A DNA stretch of 40,556 nt from Selenomonas sp. FOBRC6 (GTDB lineage Bacteria > Bacillota > Negativicutes > Selenomonadales > Selenomonadaceae). A model generated the notes under the pieces. It did not search any database. It was not told where the DNA came from and saw only the letters and a list, made by a program, of their open reading frames with translations. The DNA is taken from the NCBI RefSeq assembly GCF_000286455.1, contig NZ_ALKG01000139.1, positions 1-40,556 of the forward strand, read 5' to 3'. A program made the position numbers and the translations under genes. Shown piece by piece: positions 9,299-17,347 of this stretch (position 1 is its first letter; each line of letters begins with the position of its first letter).

Positions 9299-9982
9299 TT
9301 AATCACCGAGTTCTGCAAGCGTCTTGCTGCCGTAGAGTCCTGCCCAATCATCGGCAAATGCTGCCACGGCCTCCGTCACGACCTTCTTCGCAAAGATCTG
9401 CCGCAGGACATCGGGAGCGACTGTGACGGAGTGTGCGCCCGCGAGGATGGCGCGGTCGATCTGCGCGGGCTGCTTGAAGCTCGCCGCAAGGATTTCCGTC
9501 TCGTAGCCGTAGTGATTGATGATGCCCGCGATGTTGCCTACGACAGACGCTGCATCGACACCGAGTGCCTCCATGCGGTTGAAATATGGTGCAATGCAGT
9601 CCGCGCCCGCTTCGAGTGCCATGAACGCCTGATCCATGCCGTAAACGGCTGTCGCCGTGACATTCGCCCCCTGGCGTTTCAGTGCCTTGATGACCTTGAC
9701 ACCCGTAAAGTCGACCGGAACTTTGATATAGACCTTTTCGTCCACATTCCGAAACACGGCATCCGCATCGCGCATCATGCCGTCGTAATCCCGTGCCGTC
9801 ACCTGGATGTGCAGAGGGCGCAGATTGCCGATGATGCTGCGAATCTCGCGCATGTGGGCAAAGAAGGGAATCGCCCCTTCCTTCTTTACAATGGTTGGAT
9901 TGCTCGTCACGCCCGCGATGGGGAGGTATTCGGAAAGTTCACGGATGTCGTCGAGATGCGCTGTATCGAGTAGGTATTTCAT
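9299..9982 (-). CDS. Fructose-6-phosphate aldolase / TalC-type transaldolase
   Basis: The product is 227 aa from the ATG at 9982 (MKYLLDTAHLDDI), which follows GGCGGGG; a start 12 codons upstream has no ribosome site. It is a short TIM-barrel aldolase of the FSA/TalC family. Lys87 in VYIKVPV is the expected Schiff-base lysine, and GVTSNPTIV is the family signature. Gln60 and Tyr133 (APYFNR) correspond to residues found in E. coli FsaA, which leans towards fructose-6-phosphate aldolase, but transaldolase activity cannot be excluded. It lies 67 bp after trpA behind a terminator-like hairpin, so it may depend on read-through. Confidence 0.88.
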   Translation of the reverse strand: MKYLLDTAHLDDIRELSEYLPIAGVTSNPTIVKKEGAIPFFAHMREIRSIIGNLRPLHIQVTARDYDGMMRDADAVFRNVDEKVYIKVPVDFTGVKVIKALKRQGANVTATAVYGMDQAFMALEAGADCIAPYFNRMEALGVDAASVVGNIAGIINHYGYETEILAASFKQPAQIDRAILAGAHSVTVAPDVLRQIFAKKVVTEAVAAFADDWAGLYGSKTLAELGD

Positions 9983-10007
9983 AATGCCCCGCCTTTCCAA
10001 ACAAGCA

Positions 10008-10042
10008 GAAAAGCTCACCCGCTACGCGGCAGGTGAGCCTTT
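10008..10042 (-). terminator. Terminator-like hairpin after trpA
   Basis: GGCTCACC pairs with GGGTGAGC (10013-10039), followed on the minus strand by TTTTCTG. Only about 26 bases remain before the aldolase ATG and no promoter is visible there, so partial read-through is likely. Confidence 0.7.
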
Positions 10043-10049
10043 TATTCAT

Positions 10050-10835
10050 TTACGCATCGAGCGCCTTGCGCATATCGGCAATCAGCTGAATACCGCCGTC
10101 GATATTGCCTTCGAGAATCTGCTTGACGACCGCACTGCCGACGATAACGCCGTCCGCCTGTTTGCCCGCGCGTGCCGCCGCCTCGGGTGTGCCGATGCCG
10201 AAGCCGATGGCGAGCGGTACGTCCGTATAGCGGCGTGCCGCCTTGCAGACGCCGCCGATGATGGAGTAGTCGATTTCCTTGACGCCCGTGACGCCATAGT
10301 TCGAGATGCAGTAGATAAAGCCGCGTGCGTCCCTGCACGTTTCCGCCATACGCTCCTCGGTTGTGCCGGGCGTAATGAACTCCGTGAGTGTGAAGTCATG
10401 CGCAGCACAGATGCGGCGCATATCGGCAGACTCCTCGTGCGGCACGTCGGGGAAGATTACGCCATCCATCCCCGCCGCCTTGAAATCCTCGACGAATTTC
10501 TCAAAGCCGTAGTGATGCACCATATTGATGTAGCCCATGCCGATCAGAGGAATCTCCGAATGCTTGCGGATTTCCTTGACGATCTCGAGCGCCTTCTTCA
10601 TTGTCATGCCCTGCTTCAAGGCAATGACGCTCGCCTCCTGAATAACAGGACCATCCGCCATCGGATCAGAGAACGGCAGCCCAAGCTCGATCACATCCGC
10701 ACCCGCCTCCTCGGCGCGGCGCACGATGTCCACGGTCGCCTCTGCGCTTGGGCAGCCCGCCGTGACGTAGATATAGAGCCCCGTGCGTCCCTCGGCGCGG
10801 AGCTTCGCAAGTTTTTCATCCAGACGCTTGCTCAT
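10050..10835 (-). CDS. trpA: Tryptophan synthase alpha chain
   Basis: The product is 261 aa. It cleaves indole-3-glycerol phosphate to indole and glyceraldehyde-3-phosphate, passing indole to TrpB through the alpha2-beta2 tunnel. The catalytic Glu50 ([10 protein letters not shown]) and Asp61 (MADGPVIQ) are present, as are the loop motif YGVTG and the phosphate-binding GFGIGTPE and IVGSAVV. The start overlaps the trpB stop by four bases (ATGA), the usual trpBA coupling. A terminator-like hairpin follows. Length is normal and the gene is intact. Confidence 0.97.
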   Translation of the reverse strand: MSKRLDEKLAKLRAEGRTGLYIYVTAGCPSAEATVDIVRRAEEAGADVIELGLPFSDPMADGPVIQEASVIALKQGMTMKKALEIVKEIRKHSEIPLIGMGYINMVHHYGFEKFVEDFKAAGMDGVIFPDVPHEESADMRRICAAHDFTLTEFITPGTTEERMAETCRDARGFIYCISNYGVTGVKEIDYSIIGGVCKAARRYTDVPLAIGFGIGTPEAAARAGKQADGVIVGSAVVKQILEGNIDGGIQLIADMRKALDA

Positions 10836-12019
10836 GCGATCTTCTCCCCCAGTTCCTTTGCGACCATTTGCACATCCTTATCGCCGCGCCCCGAGAGGCA
10901 GACGACGACGTTCTCGCCCGCCTTCGTCTCGGGCATAAGTTTTTCGAGGTAGGCGAGTGCGTGCGAACTCTCGAGCGCGGGGATGATGCCCTCGATGCGC
11001 GAGAGACGCTGAAATGCGGCAAGCGCTTCCTTGTCCGTTACAGAGACATAGGTGACGATGCCCTCGTCCTTGAAGAAGGAATGCTCGGGGCCGACCCCGG
11101 GATAGTCCAGCCCCGCCGAGATACTGTATGCCTCGACGACCTGTCCGTCCTCGTTCTGGAGGAGGTAGCTGTATGCGCCATGAAGGATACCGGGCGTGCC
11201 CGCTCCGCTGAGGGTCTTGGCGTTGTCTCCGTCCGCATCGCCGCGTCCGCCGCCCTCGACGCAGAACTTCTTCACATCCGCATCATTGCGAAAATCATAG
11301 AAGGTCCCGATCGCATTGCTGCCGCCGCCGATGCACGCAACGAGATAGTTCGGTTTGGCATCAAAGCGCTCCTTTGCCTGTGCGCGAATCTCCTCACCGA
11401 TGACTTTCTGGAAGTCGCGCACCATCTCCGGATACGGATGCGGGCCGACCGCAGAACCGATGACATAGTAGGTGTCCGTGATGTTCGTCGCCCAGTAGCG
11501 AATTGCCTCACTTGTTGCATCCTTGAGCGTGCCTGTGCCGCTCGAAACGGGAATAACCGTCGCCCCGAGGAGTCGCATGCGGAACACGTTGAGCCGCTGT
11601 CGCTCGACATCGACCGCCCCCATGAAGATATGACACTCCATGCCGAAGAGCGCCGCCACCGTCGCCGTGGCAACACCGTGCTGCCCCGCGCCCGTCTCCG
11701 CGACAATGCGCTTCTTGCCCATGCGCTTGGCGAGGAGCGCCTGCCCGAGCGCGTTGTTGATCTTGTGCGCACCCGTGTGGAGAAGATCCTCACGCTTGAG
11801 ATAGATATTCGCCTTTCCGTAGTGCTGCGTCAGCCGCTCGGCAAAGTAGAGATTCGTCGGACGCCCCGCATAGTCCCGCAGATAGCTGCGAAACTCCGTA
11901 AGGAATTCCTCATCCTCACGATATTTCAGATATGCCTCTTCCAGCTCATTCAGCGCGGGCATGGCGATCTCGGGCACATACTGCCCGCCGTAGTCGCCGA
12001 ATCTTCCCTTCTTGCTCAT
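10832..12019 (-). CDS. trpB: Tryptophan synthase beta chain
   Basis: The product is 395 aa. It condenses indole with serine using pyridoxal phosphate. Lys86 in [10 protein letters not shown] is the Schiff-base lysine, Glu108 (AETGAGQHG) the catalytic acid and GGGSNAIG the phosphate-binding loop. It begins [13 protein letters not shown], diagnostic of the TrpB1 class that works with TrpA. The start is three bases after trpC, and its AGGAG ribosome site lies in the trpC tail. It is coupled to trpA by an ATGA overlap. All features are canonical. Confidence 0.98.
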   Translation of the reverse strand: MSKKGRFGDYGGQYVPEIAMPALNELEEAYLKYREDEEFLTEFRSYLRDYAGRPTNLYFAERLTQHYGKANIYLKREDLLHTGAHKINNALGQALLAKRMGKKRIVAETGAGQHGVATATVAALFGMECHIFMGAVDVERQRLNVFRMRLLGATVIPVSSGTGTLKDATSEAIRYWATNITDTYYVIGSAVGPHPYPEMVRDFQKVIGEEIRAQAKERFDAKPNYLVACIGGGSNAIGTFYDFRNDADVKKFCVEGGGRGDADGDNAKTLSGAGTPGILHGAYSYLLQNEDGQVVEAYSISAGLDYPGVGPEHSFFKDEGIVTYVSVTDKEALAAFQRLSRIEGIIPALESSHALAYLEKLMPETKAGENVVVCLSGRGDKDVQMVAKELGEKIA

Positions 12020-12022
12020 ATA

Positions 12023-12808
12023 TCATTGCTCCTTTATTCCTACTTCAGCTAGTTCCTTCGCAAACGCGCCGATATCGGCAGACTTCACCAGTCCCTCGCC
12101 TACGAGCACCCCCTTGCAGCCCGCCGCGTGAACGCGCACGGCGTCCTCCCGCGCGAAGATGCCGCTCTCGCTGATGAGTGTACGCTTCGTGTCCGCATAC
12201 GGCAGGAGGTCGAGGGTCGTCTGAACGCTCGTCTCAAAGGTCACGAGATTGCGGTTGTTGATGCCGATGAACTCTGCCGGCGTCTCCTGCGCGATCTCGA
12301 GATCGGCGCGGTCGTGCACCTCCACGAGCGCGTCCATGCCGAGGCTCCACGTGAGATAGAGGAGTTCCTTCAGCTGATCGGGCGTCAGAATCCGCACGAT
12401 CAGCAGCACGGCATCCGCGCCGAGGGCGCGCGCCTCGTATACCTGATAGGGGTCGATGATGAAGTCCTTGCGCAGAAGTGGCGTGTCCACACGTGCACGC
12501 ACAGCTGCAAAGTCCTCGTTGCTCCCGAGGAAATGCGGGTCGGTATGCACGGACAGCACCGCCGCACCCGCTGCCGTATAGATGTCGGCAAGCTCCGTGA
12601 CGCTGTGGCTTGTGGTCAGCCGCCCCTTTGCAGGTGACTGCAATTTGCACTCAGCGATCAGTCCCCAGCCCCACCATCGGAAGTGCTCCGCCATGCGGAA
12701 CGTACCACATGGGAGATTCGCTTTCAGCTCATCGAGCGGCACGGACTTCTTTGCCTCCGCCACGATTGTGCGCTTCTTTTCAACAATTTCGGCTAATATA
12801 TCGCGCAC
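12023..12808 (-). CDS. trpC: Indole-3-glycerol-phosphate synthase
   Basis: The product is 261 aa from a GTG start with AAGGAGG seven bases upstream. It converts carboxyphenylaminodeoxyribulose phosphate to indole-3-glycerol phosphate. LRKDFIID, GINNRNL and SESGI are the family's catalytic and phosphate-binding motifs. The usual IAExKxxSPSKG strand reads IAECKLQSPAKG here, a mild variant that keeps the catalytic lysine. The gene has its own promoter that overlaps the trpF stop codon, so trpCBA can be expressed apart from trpF. Confidence 0.95.
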   Translation of the reverse strand: MRDILAEIVEKKRTIVAEAKKSVPLDELKANLPCGTFRMAEHFRWWGWGLIAECKLQSPAKGRLTTSHSVTELADIYTAAGAAVLSVHTDPHFLGSNEDFAAVRARVDTPLLRKDFIIDPYQVYEARALGADAVLLIVRILTPDQLKELLYLTWSLGMDALVEVHDRADLEIAQETPAEFIGINNRNLVTFETSVQTTLDLLPYADTKRTLISESGIFAREDAVRVHAAGCKGVLVGEGLVKSADIGAFAKELAEVGIKEQ

Positions 12809-12850
12809 GCTGCACCTCCTTCGGACTGTTATAATTCGACGTATTCCCTC

Positions 12851-12879
12851 ATTCTAGTAGAGGACGGCGATTTTGTCAA
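12851..12879 (-). promoter_or_regulatory. Promoter of trpCBA
   Basis: On the minus strand TTGACA (12874-12879) is separated by exactly 17 bp from TAGAAT (12851-12856). The -35 box includes the trpF TGA stop codon. It resembles the trpF promoter; both contain TTGACAAAAT. Confidence 0.85.
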
Positions 12880-13487
12880 TCACACGCACGCACCGCCGCC
12901 ATAAAGGCGCGGATTTTCGCCTCGGACTTCTCTCCATCCTCCTCGAGTCCGCCCGACACGTCGACGCCGAAGGGATGAAAGACCTCTGCCGCCTCCCCGA
13001 CGCTCTCCGTCGTGATGCCGCCTGCGATGAGCACGGGCTTCGTGACGCGTGCAATCTCCCGCGCCGCCTCCTGCCAGCCGAACGCCGTGCCCGTGCCGCC
13101 CGCTGCACCCGCGACATAGCTGTCCACGAGGATGATTTCGGCGGGATAGGCATTAGCCTCCTCCGCGCTGAAATCATCCCCGTAGCGGTACGCCTTAATG
13201 ACGGGACATGCCGCACGCCGCGCCATATCCGCCGTCTCGTGCCCATGCAGCTGCACATAGTCGAGCCCGACGAGCTCAGCAATCTCGTTCACCGTATCCA
13301 TCGGCGCATCCACGAACACGCCGACCGTCTGCACGCGATGCAGCTGACGCACAATCTCGCGCGCCGTCTCGGTGGCAATATATCTTCTGCTCTTTTCAGC
13401 AAAGATAAAACCGACGTAGTCCGCGCCCTCTTCCTCTGCCGCACGCGCCGCCGCGATGGTTTTCATCCCGCACATCTTTACGCGCAT
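12876..13487 (-). CDS. trpF: Phosphoribosylanthranilate isomerase
   Basis: The product is 203 aa from the ATG at 13487 (MRVKMCGMKT), the normal TrpF N-terminus with the catalytic Cys. This start is preferred to a TTG at 13505 because GGGG lies eight bases upstream and the predicted transcription start is near 13507, which would leave the TTG without a leader. Later motifs VGVFVDA, VQLHG, ILVDS, AGGIT and GVDVSGGLE are diagnostic. It performs the Amadori step before TrpC. It is first in the local cluster; trpE, trpG and trpD are not in the window. Confidence 0.95.
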   Translation of the reverse strand: MRVKMCGMKTIAAARAAEEEGADYVGFIFAEKSRRYIATETAREIVRQLHRVQTVGVFVDAPMDTVNEIAELVGLDYVQLHGHETADMARRAACPVIKAYRYGDDFSAEEANAYPAEIILVDSYVAGAAGGTGTAFGWQEAAREIARVTKPVLIAGGITTESVGEAAEVFHPFGVDVSGGLEEDGEKSEAKIRAFMAAVRACD

Positions 13488-13513
13488 ATCATCATCCCCA
13501 TTCAATCTTCATC

Positions 13514-13542
13514 ATATTAAAGGAAGAAAATAATTTTGTCAA
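13514..13542 (-). promoter_or_regulatory. Promoter of trpF (trp operon)
   Basis: On the minus strand TTGACA (13537-13542), a 17-bp spacer and TAATAT (13514-13519) make a strong sigma-70-type promoter. Its -35 overlaps the T-rich tail of the upstream terminator. The leader to the trpF ATG would be only about 20 nt, too short for a trp attenuator or T-box. Confidence 0.9.
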
Positions 13543-13582
13543 ATAAAAAGGCACTGCATCCATCTGCAGAATGCAATGCCTT
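13541..13582 (-). terminator. Intrinsic terminator after the secreted protein gene
   Basis: AAGGCA plus TGCAT pairs with ATGCA plus TGCCTT (one mismatch), spanning 13548-13582. On the minus strand it is followed by TTTTTATTT, whose last bases enter the trpF -35 box. Confidence 0.85.
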
Positions 13583-13611
13583 GCTGAAATTCAGTGATTC
13601 CTCAGATACCG

Positions 13612-14283
13612 TTATTCCTTCGTCGACGGATGAGGGGCAGGTGGATCGTCCGGACGCTCCGGCTTTACAAGCGCAGGATCAACGCCGAACGCCTTTGCCA
13701 CATCCTTCCAGCTGTTCTTCATTGTCTTGCGCTCCAAAACCTCGCGCACATCCTTGCCCGAAGCCTTTGCGATGATGCCCGCCGCATCGATATCGTGAGG
13801 AGCATAGCCCTCTTCATAGAGCGCATTCGCCGTCTTCTCATCCACATCGCCGCGCATTGTGATATGCATGATCTCTATTTTGTCCAGTTCTCTCTGAACA
13901 TCGTCCTCCATGATATTGAGGGCATCGCCAATCTGCTCCCACGTCTTTCCGCTGTCCCGCATCGCCATAACATCGTTGAACGACTTGCCGGAAATCTTGG
14001 CGAACATCGCTGCCTGACCGACGTCAAAGAGATCCTTCTTGGCATCAATGGCCTGTTTTACCTCTGTCTCGGACACATTGAACATCTCAGACAAATGCTT
14101 TGCAATCTCCTCGGAACTCATCTGGACGTTCGCATGTGCGCTGTCCATCTGACCGTGCGCAAGCGGCGGAGCCGCAGTATGACCCGCAGGCTCGTGTGCA
14201 TGAGCGAGCGAACCGATGCTCCCGCCGACGATGAGCACGCCCAGCGTTATGCCAACCATATTTTTTCTTGTCGATCTCTTCAT
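13612..14283 (-). CDS. Secreted/periplasmic protein with a duplicated domain, function unknown
   Basis: I do not recognise this family. The product is 223 aa from the ATG at 14283, with AAGG about 11 bases upstream; a GTG at 14295 overlaps that ribosome site. Residues 1-29 form a signal peptide (basic start, hydrophobic core, AHA end). The next 20 residues are rich in His, Ala and Pro. Two related segments, roughly 84-124 and 160-201, share AxIIAKxSGK, a VM/VL step and W-(E/K)-(Q/D)-(I/V), suggesting an internal duplication of a helical domain. The C-terminus is Pro-rich. It lies downstream of the siderophore transporter but has its own upstream region. Confidence 0.8.
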   Translation of the reverse strand: MKRSTRKNMVGITLGVLIVGGSIGSLAHAHEPAGHTAAPPLAHGQMDSAHANVQMSSEEIAKHLSEMFNVSETEVKQAIDAKKDLFDVGQAAMFAKISGKSFNDVMAMRDSGKTWEQIGDALNIMEDDVQRELDKIEIMHITMRGDVDEKTANALYEEGYAPHDIDAAGIIAKASGKDVREVLERKTMKNSWKDVAKAFGVDPALVKPERPDDPPAPHPSTKE

Positions 14284-14338
14284 ATGAAACAACACCTTTC
14301 ATTGAGAATCTTCCATTCATGATCTTGTGCACATGAAG

Positions 14339-14390
14339 AGTATAGAAAAGGCGTGTTAAGCAGCTTTTAGCAGGCAATTAAAGTTTAATT
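14339..14390 (-). promoter_or_regulatory. Candidate activator-dependent promoter of the secreted protein gene
   Basis: On the minus strand TATACT (14339-14344) is a good -10, but no -35 is present at 16-18 bp. Instead a tandem 10-bp repeat of the form CTGCTWAA occupies 14354-14373, and a perfect 15-bp palindrome (AATTAAA-C-TTTAATT) lies just upstream at 14376-14390. The arrangement suggests regulator binding in place of a -35. Confidence 0.45.
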
Positions 14391-14412
14391 CAAACCTATT
14401 TACGCCCCTGCA

Positions 14413-15525
14413 TCATTGCCCATGCTCCTCCATCCAGTCGGCAAGCGCATCCATCGCCATCTCTTTCGAGATGATGCCGTGCGCGTTCCAGATCATCGCA
14501 TCCACCACATCCATACGCCCCGTGCGCACTGCCGGCACGCTCTGCCAGAGCGGATCGCGCTGCATCGTCTCGAACCGCTTGCGTGCGACGGCACTGTTCT
14601 GACGGCTGCTCGGACCAAACCCCGCATTGATGAGCAGATAGTCCGTGTCGAGTTCGGGCAGCAGTTCGAGCGAGATCGCGTTGTTCGCATCGTTTCCGTC
14701 GATGTCCACCACCATCTGCGGCGGGCGCAGGTTGAGCAGCTCGTACATGAAGCGGTTGATGTCGTTCGTCGCGTAGGGATAGAGGCGCACCTCCTTATTC
14801 ATGATGCGCAGAAGGGCAACCGTTGCATCCCCTATTTTCCCCTTGATCCGCATGCGGTCGCGCTTTGCCGTATCATAGAACTGACGCAGCCGCGCCTCCC
14901 CGTCCGCAGGACGCTGGAGAACCATCGAGAGCGCGAGGAGCGACCGCTCGTAGTCGCGGAGGTCAAAGGCTGCAACGGGCGCAATCTTCGAGAGATCCTG
15001 ATAGACGCCCTTGCTGAAACTGTCGCGCATGACGATGAGGTCGGGCTTTGCCGCCTGCACCTGCTCAAGATTGATTGTCTTGTTCTCGTCGTTGATGCTG
15101 ATGGTCATAACACCGCGCGCCGCAAGCTGATCATGCAGATAGTACTGCGGGAAGTTATAGGCGGCGACCATCGACGCATCAAGTGCGAGCATGGGGTCTT
15201 CCATGCGGATGCAGACGATGCGCACGGGTGCATCCGGCAGCTCCGTCTCACCGAATTTATGCGTGAGGATGCGCTTGCCATCCTCCTCACGGTAGAGTTT
15301 CTCCGCCGCCTTGCGCTTATCTACAAGACGCGCGGCAAACTCCGCGTCAATCGCCTCAGGCGTATCGGCGCGCACTGCGGCAGGGTCGAATCGCCGTGCC
15401 TTTGCCACTGCCTCCTGTGCTTTTTCGGACTTCGGCGCACGAATGTCCGTCTGTTGTCCGCAGCCGACAGCACCGACAAGCACAGACAGAGCAAGCAGGA
15501 CGGCGATCCCCTTCCCGCTCCTCAT
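14413..15525 (-). CDS. Iron-siderophore ABC transporter substrate-binding lipoprotein (FecB/BtuF-like)
   Basis: The product is 370 aa from the ATG at 15525, which overlaps the ATPase stop (ATGA). A signal peptide ends at Cys22 (VGAVGC), an imperfect lipobox, so it is probably a lipoprotein. Motifs typical of the periplasmic-binding fold of iron-siderophore transporters follow: APVRIVCI near the start of the domain, AAKPDLIVM, and GFG near the second lobe. It would deliver an iron chelate to the two FecCD-type permeases encoded upstream. The ligand (siderophore, haem or cobalamin) cannot be fixed from sequence. It is the last gene of the uptake operon. Confidence 0.88.
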   Translation of the reverse strand: MRSGKGIAVLLALSVLVGAVGCGQQTDIRAPKSEKAQEAVAKARRFDPAAVRADTPEAIDAEFAARLVDKRKAAEKLYREEDGKRILTHKFGETELPDAPVRIVCIRMEDPMLALDASMVAAYNFPQYYLHDQLAARGVMTISINDENKTINLEQVQAAKPDLIVMRDSFSKGVYQDLSKIAPVAAFDLRDYERSLLALSMVLQRPADGEARLRQFYDTAKRDRMRIKGKIGDATVALLRIMNKEVRLYPYATNDINRFMYELLNLRPPQMVVDIDGNDANNAISLELLPELDTDYLLINAGFGPSSRQNSAVARKRFETMQRDPLWQSVPAVRTGRMDVVDAMIWNAHGIISKEMAMDALADWMEEHGQ

Positions 15526-16322
15526 GCCGAGTGCTCCGATTCGTTCACGCAGTACGGAATACACATGGGCTTTCCTGTGCGTGGATCGCTCATCAGCTCC
15601 GCATCGATGTGGAACACGCGGTGCAGCATCTCCTTATGAAAGACCTCCTCGGGCGTGCCGCAGTAGAGCAGCTGCCCACAGCACATTCCTACGAGACAAT
15701 GCGCAAAGCGCGCTGCCTGATTCAGCTCGTGGAGCACCATGACGATCGTCTTGCCGTACGCTTCGTTGAGATGCTGTACGAGACGCAGCACCTCCATTTG
15801 ATGTGCCACATCGAGAAAGCTCGTGGGCTCATCGAGAAAGAGAATTTCGGTATCCTGCGCAATCGCCATCGCAATCCACGCACGCTGACGCTGTCCGCCC
15901 GACATCGCACCGATCGGACGGTGCTGAAACTCCATCATGTTCGTCTCCGTGAGTGCCCAGTCGATCATCTCGCGATCCTTCGCTGTCGTGCGCGAGAAAA
16001 ACGAGGTCTTGTATGGTGCGCGTCCGTACGATACGAGTTCGCGCACGGTCAGCCCCTCAGGTGCCGTCGGGTTCTGCGGCAGAATGGCAATCGACTTCGC
16101 AAGCGCGCGCGGGTCTGCCTCGTGCACATCCGCGCCATCAAGGAGCACGCGCCCGCCGAGGCGCGGTTGGATGCGACAGATGGTCTTGAGCAGGGTGGAC
16201 TTGCCGCAGCCGTTCGCACCGATGAGTGCCGTGATCTTCCCCTCGGGGATCGCAAGGCTCAGGTCGTCGATGATGACGACACTATCGTAGCCTGCCTTCA
16301 GATGTTCTATCGTTAATTTCAT
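15522..16322 (-). CDS. Iron-siderophore ABC transporter ATP-binding protein (FecE-like)
   Basis: The product is 266 aa. The ATG at 16322 was chosen because GGAGGTG lies eight bases upstream; an ATG at 16346 overlapping the permease stop has no such site. It shows Walker A GANGCGKST (35-43), signature MSGGQRQR, Walker B LFLDEPT and switch-His LHELNQ, all intact. Sequence and context match the FepC/FecE/FhuC group that powers iron-chelate import. It overlaps the binding-protein gene by four bases and follows the second permease by 20 bp. Confidence 0.94.
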   Translation of the reverse strand: MKLTIEHLKAGYDSVVIIDDLSLAIPEGKITALIGANGCGKSTLLKTICRIQPRLGGRVLLDGADVHEADPRALAKSIAILPQNPTAPEGLTVRELVSYGRAPYKTSFFSRTTAKDREMIDWALTETNMMEFQHRPIGAMSGGQRQRAWIAMAIAQDTEILFLDEPTSFLDVAHQMEVLRLVQHLNEAYGKTIVMVLHELNQAARFAHCLVGMCCGQLLYCGTPEEVFHKEMLHRVFHIDAELMSDPRTGKPMCIPYCVNESEHSA

Positions 16323-16342
16323 TGCTGTTTCACCTCCGAGGA

Positions 16343-17347
16343 TCACGCCTTTGCACGCGCGAGAACAAACAGGAAATACGGTGCGCCGATGAGCGCGATG
16401 ACGATGCCGAGCAGCATCTCATCGGGTGCGATGATAACGCGCCCCACCCAGTCCGCCGACACAACGAGCAGCGCCCCAATGAGCACAGTCAGAGGGATGC
16501 TGCGTGCGTGCTGCACACCGACGAGCCGCCGCGCGATGTGCGGACAGAGCAGCCCCACGAATCCGATGCTCCCGCCAATGGCGACACAGGAGGCCGCAAG
16601 TGCGACCGCCGCCATCAGATAGAGGAAGCGTGCGCGGTTCAGCGGCACGCCGAGCCCGATTGCCGTCTCATCCGAGAGCGCGAGCACGTCCAGATCCGTC
16701 TGCCGCAGATAGAAGAACACGGCGAGGAGGAGAATGATCGGAAGCAGCAGAGCGACGTGCTCCCACGTTCCGCCAAAGATACTGCCGATAATCCACGTAT
16801 TGACCTGACTGAACTTCTCTTGACTGAGCCGCACGATCAGCATCATCTCGATCGCATGGATGCCCGCAGTGAGCGAGATGCCCATCAGGACAAGCGTATA
16901 GGTCGAGAGATTCTTCCCCTTCTCGTAGCTCATGCGGTAGATGAAGATCGCCGCCACAGCCGCCCCGATCGTCGCGACGAGCGGCTGTAGCCAGAGCGAC
17001 GAGCTCGCCGTATCCGAGAAGTAGATGAGCAGCAGAACGCCAAAGCCCGCGCCCGCATTCACGCCGAGGAGGCCGGGGCTTGCGAGCTCATTGCGTGAGA
17101 TCGTTTGAAAAACAAGCCCCGCCAGAGCCAGTCCCGCGCCGATGAGCAGGGCAAGCACGGAGCGCACCATGCGGAAGTCAAACACAGTCATATTTTCCTC
17201 TGCCGTTCCGCCGCCGAGCAGGATACGCGCAAGATCCACATAGGAAAGATCTGCAAAGCCCGTCCCGAGATGCAGGACGAACATGACGGCAATCAACACG
17301 ATAAATACCGCGCTGTATAGGTAGAAACGCTTTTGCAGAGCACTCAT
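16343..17347 (-). CDS. Iron-siderophore ABC transporter permease (FecCD family, second)
   Basis: The product is 334 aa with about nine to ten hydrophobic segments. It carries FecCD family motifs such as NELASPGLLGVNAGAGFG and GFVGLLCPHIARRLVG, the latter contacting the ATPase. It overlaps the preceding permease gene by four bases (ATGA), so the two are probably made together as a heterodimer. It transports the iron chelate across the inner membrane. No truncation is seen. Confidence 0.93.
   Translation of the reverse strand: MSALQKRFYLYSAVFIVLIAVMFVLHLGTGFADLSYVDLARILLGGGTAEENMTVFDFRMVRSVLALLIGAGLALAGLVFQTISRNELASPGLLGVNAGAGFGVLLLIYFSDTASSSLWLQPLVATIGAAVAAIFIYRMSYEKGKNLSTYTLVLMGISLTAGIHAIEMMLIVRLSQEKFSQVNTWIIGSIFGGTWEHVALLLPIILLLAVFFYLRQTDLDVLALSDETAIGLGVPLNRARFLYLMAAVALAASCVAIGGSIGFVGLLCPHIARRLVGVQHARSIPLTVLIGALLVVSADWVGRVIIAPDEMLLGIVIALIGAPYFLFVLARAKA

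Noticed and set aside
1-9300. A new CRISPR type or extra accessory gene in the cas operon
   Set aside because: Gene content and order are canonical type I-C with no unexplained gap. Only the internal cas11c start adds to it.
13488-13542. Tryptophan attenuator or leader peptide before trpF
   Set aside because: The predicted leader is about 20 nt, with no space for a leader peptide or alternative hairpins.
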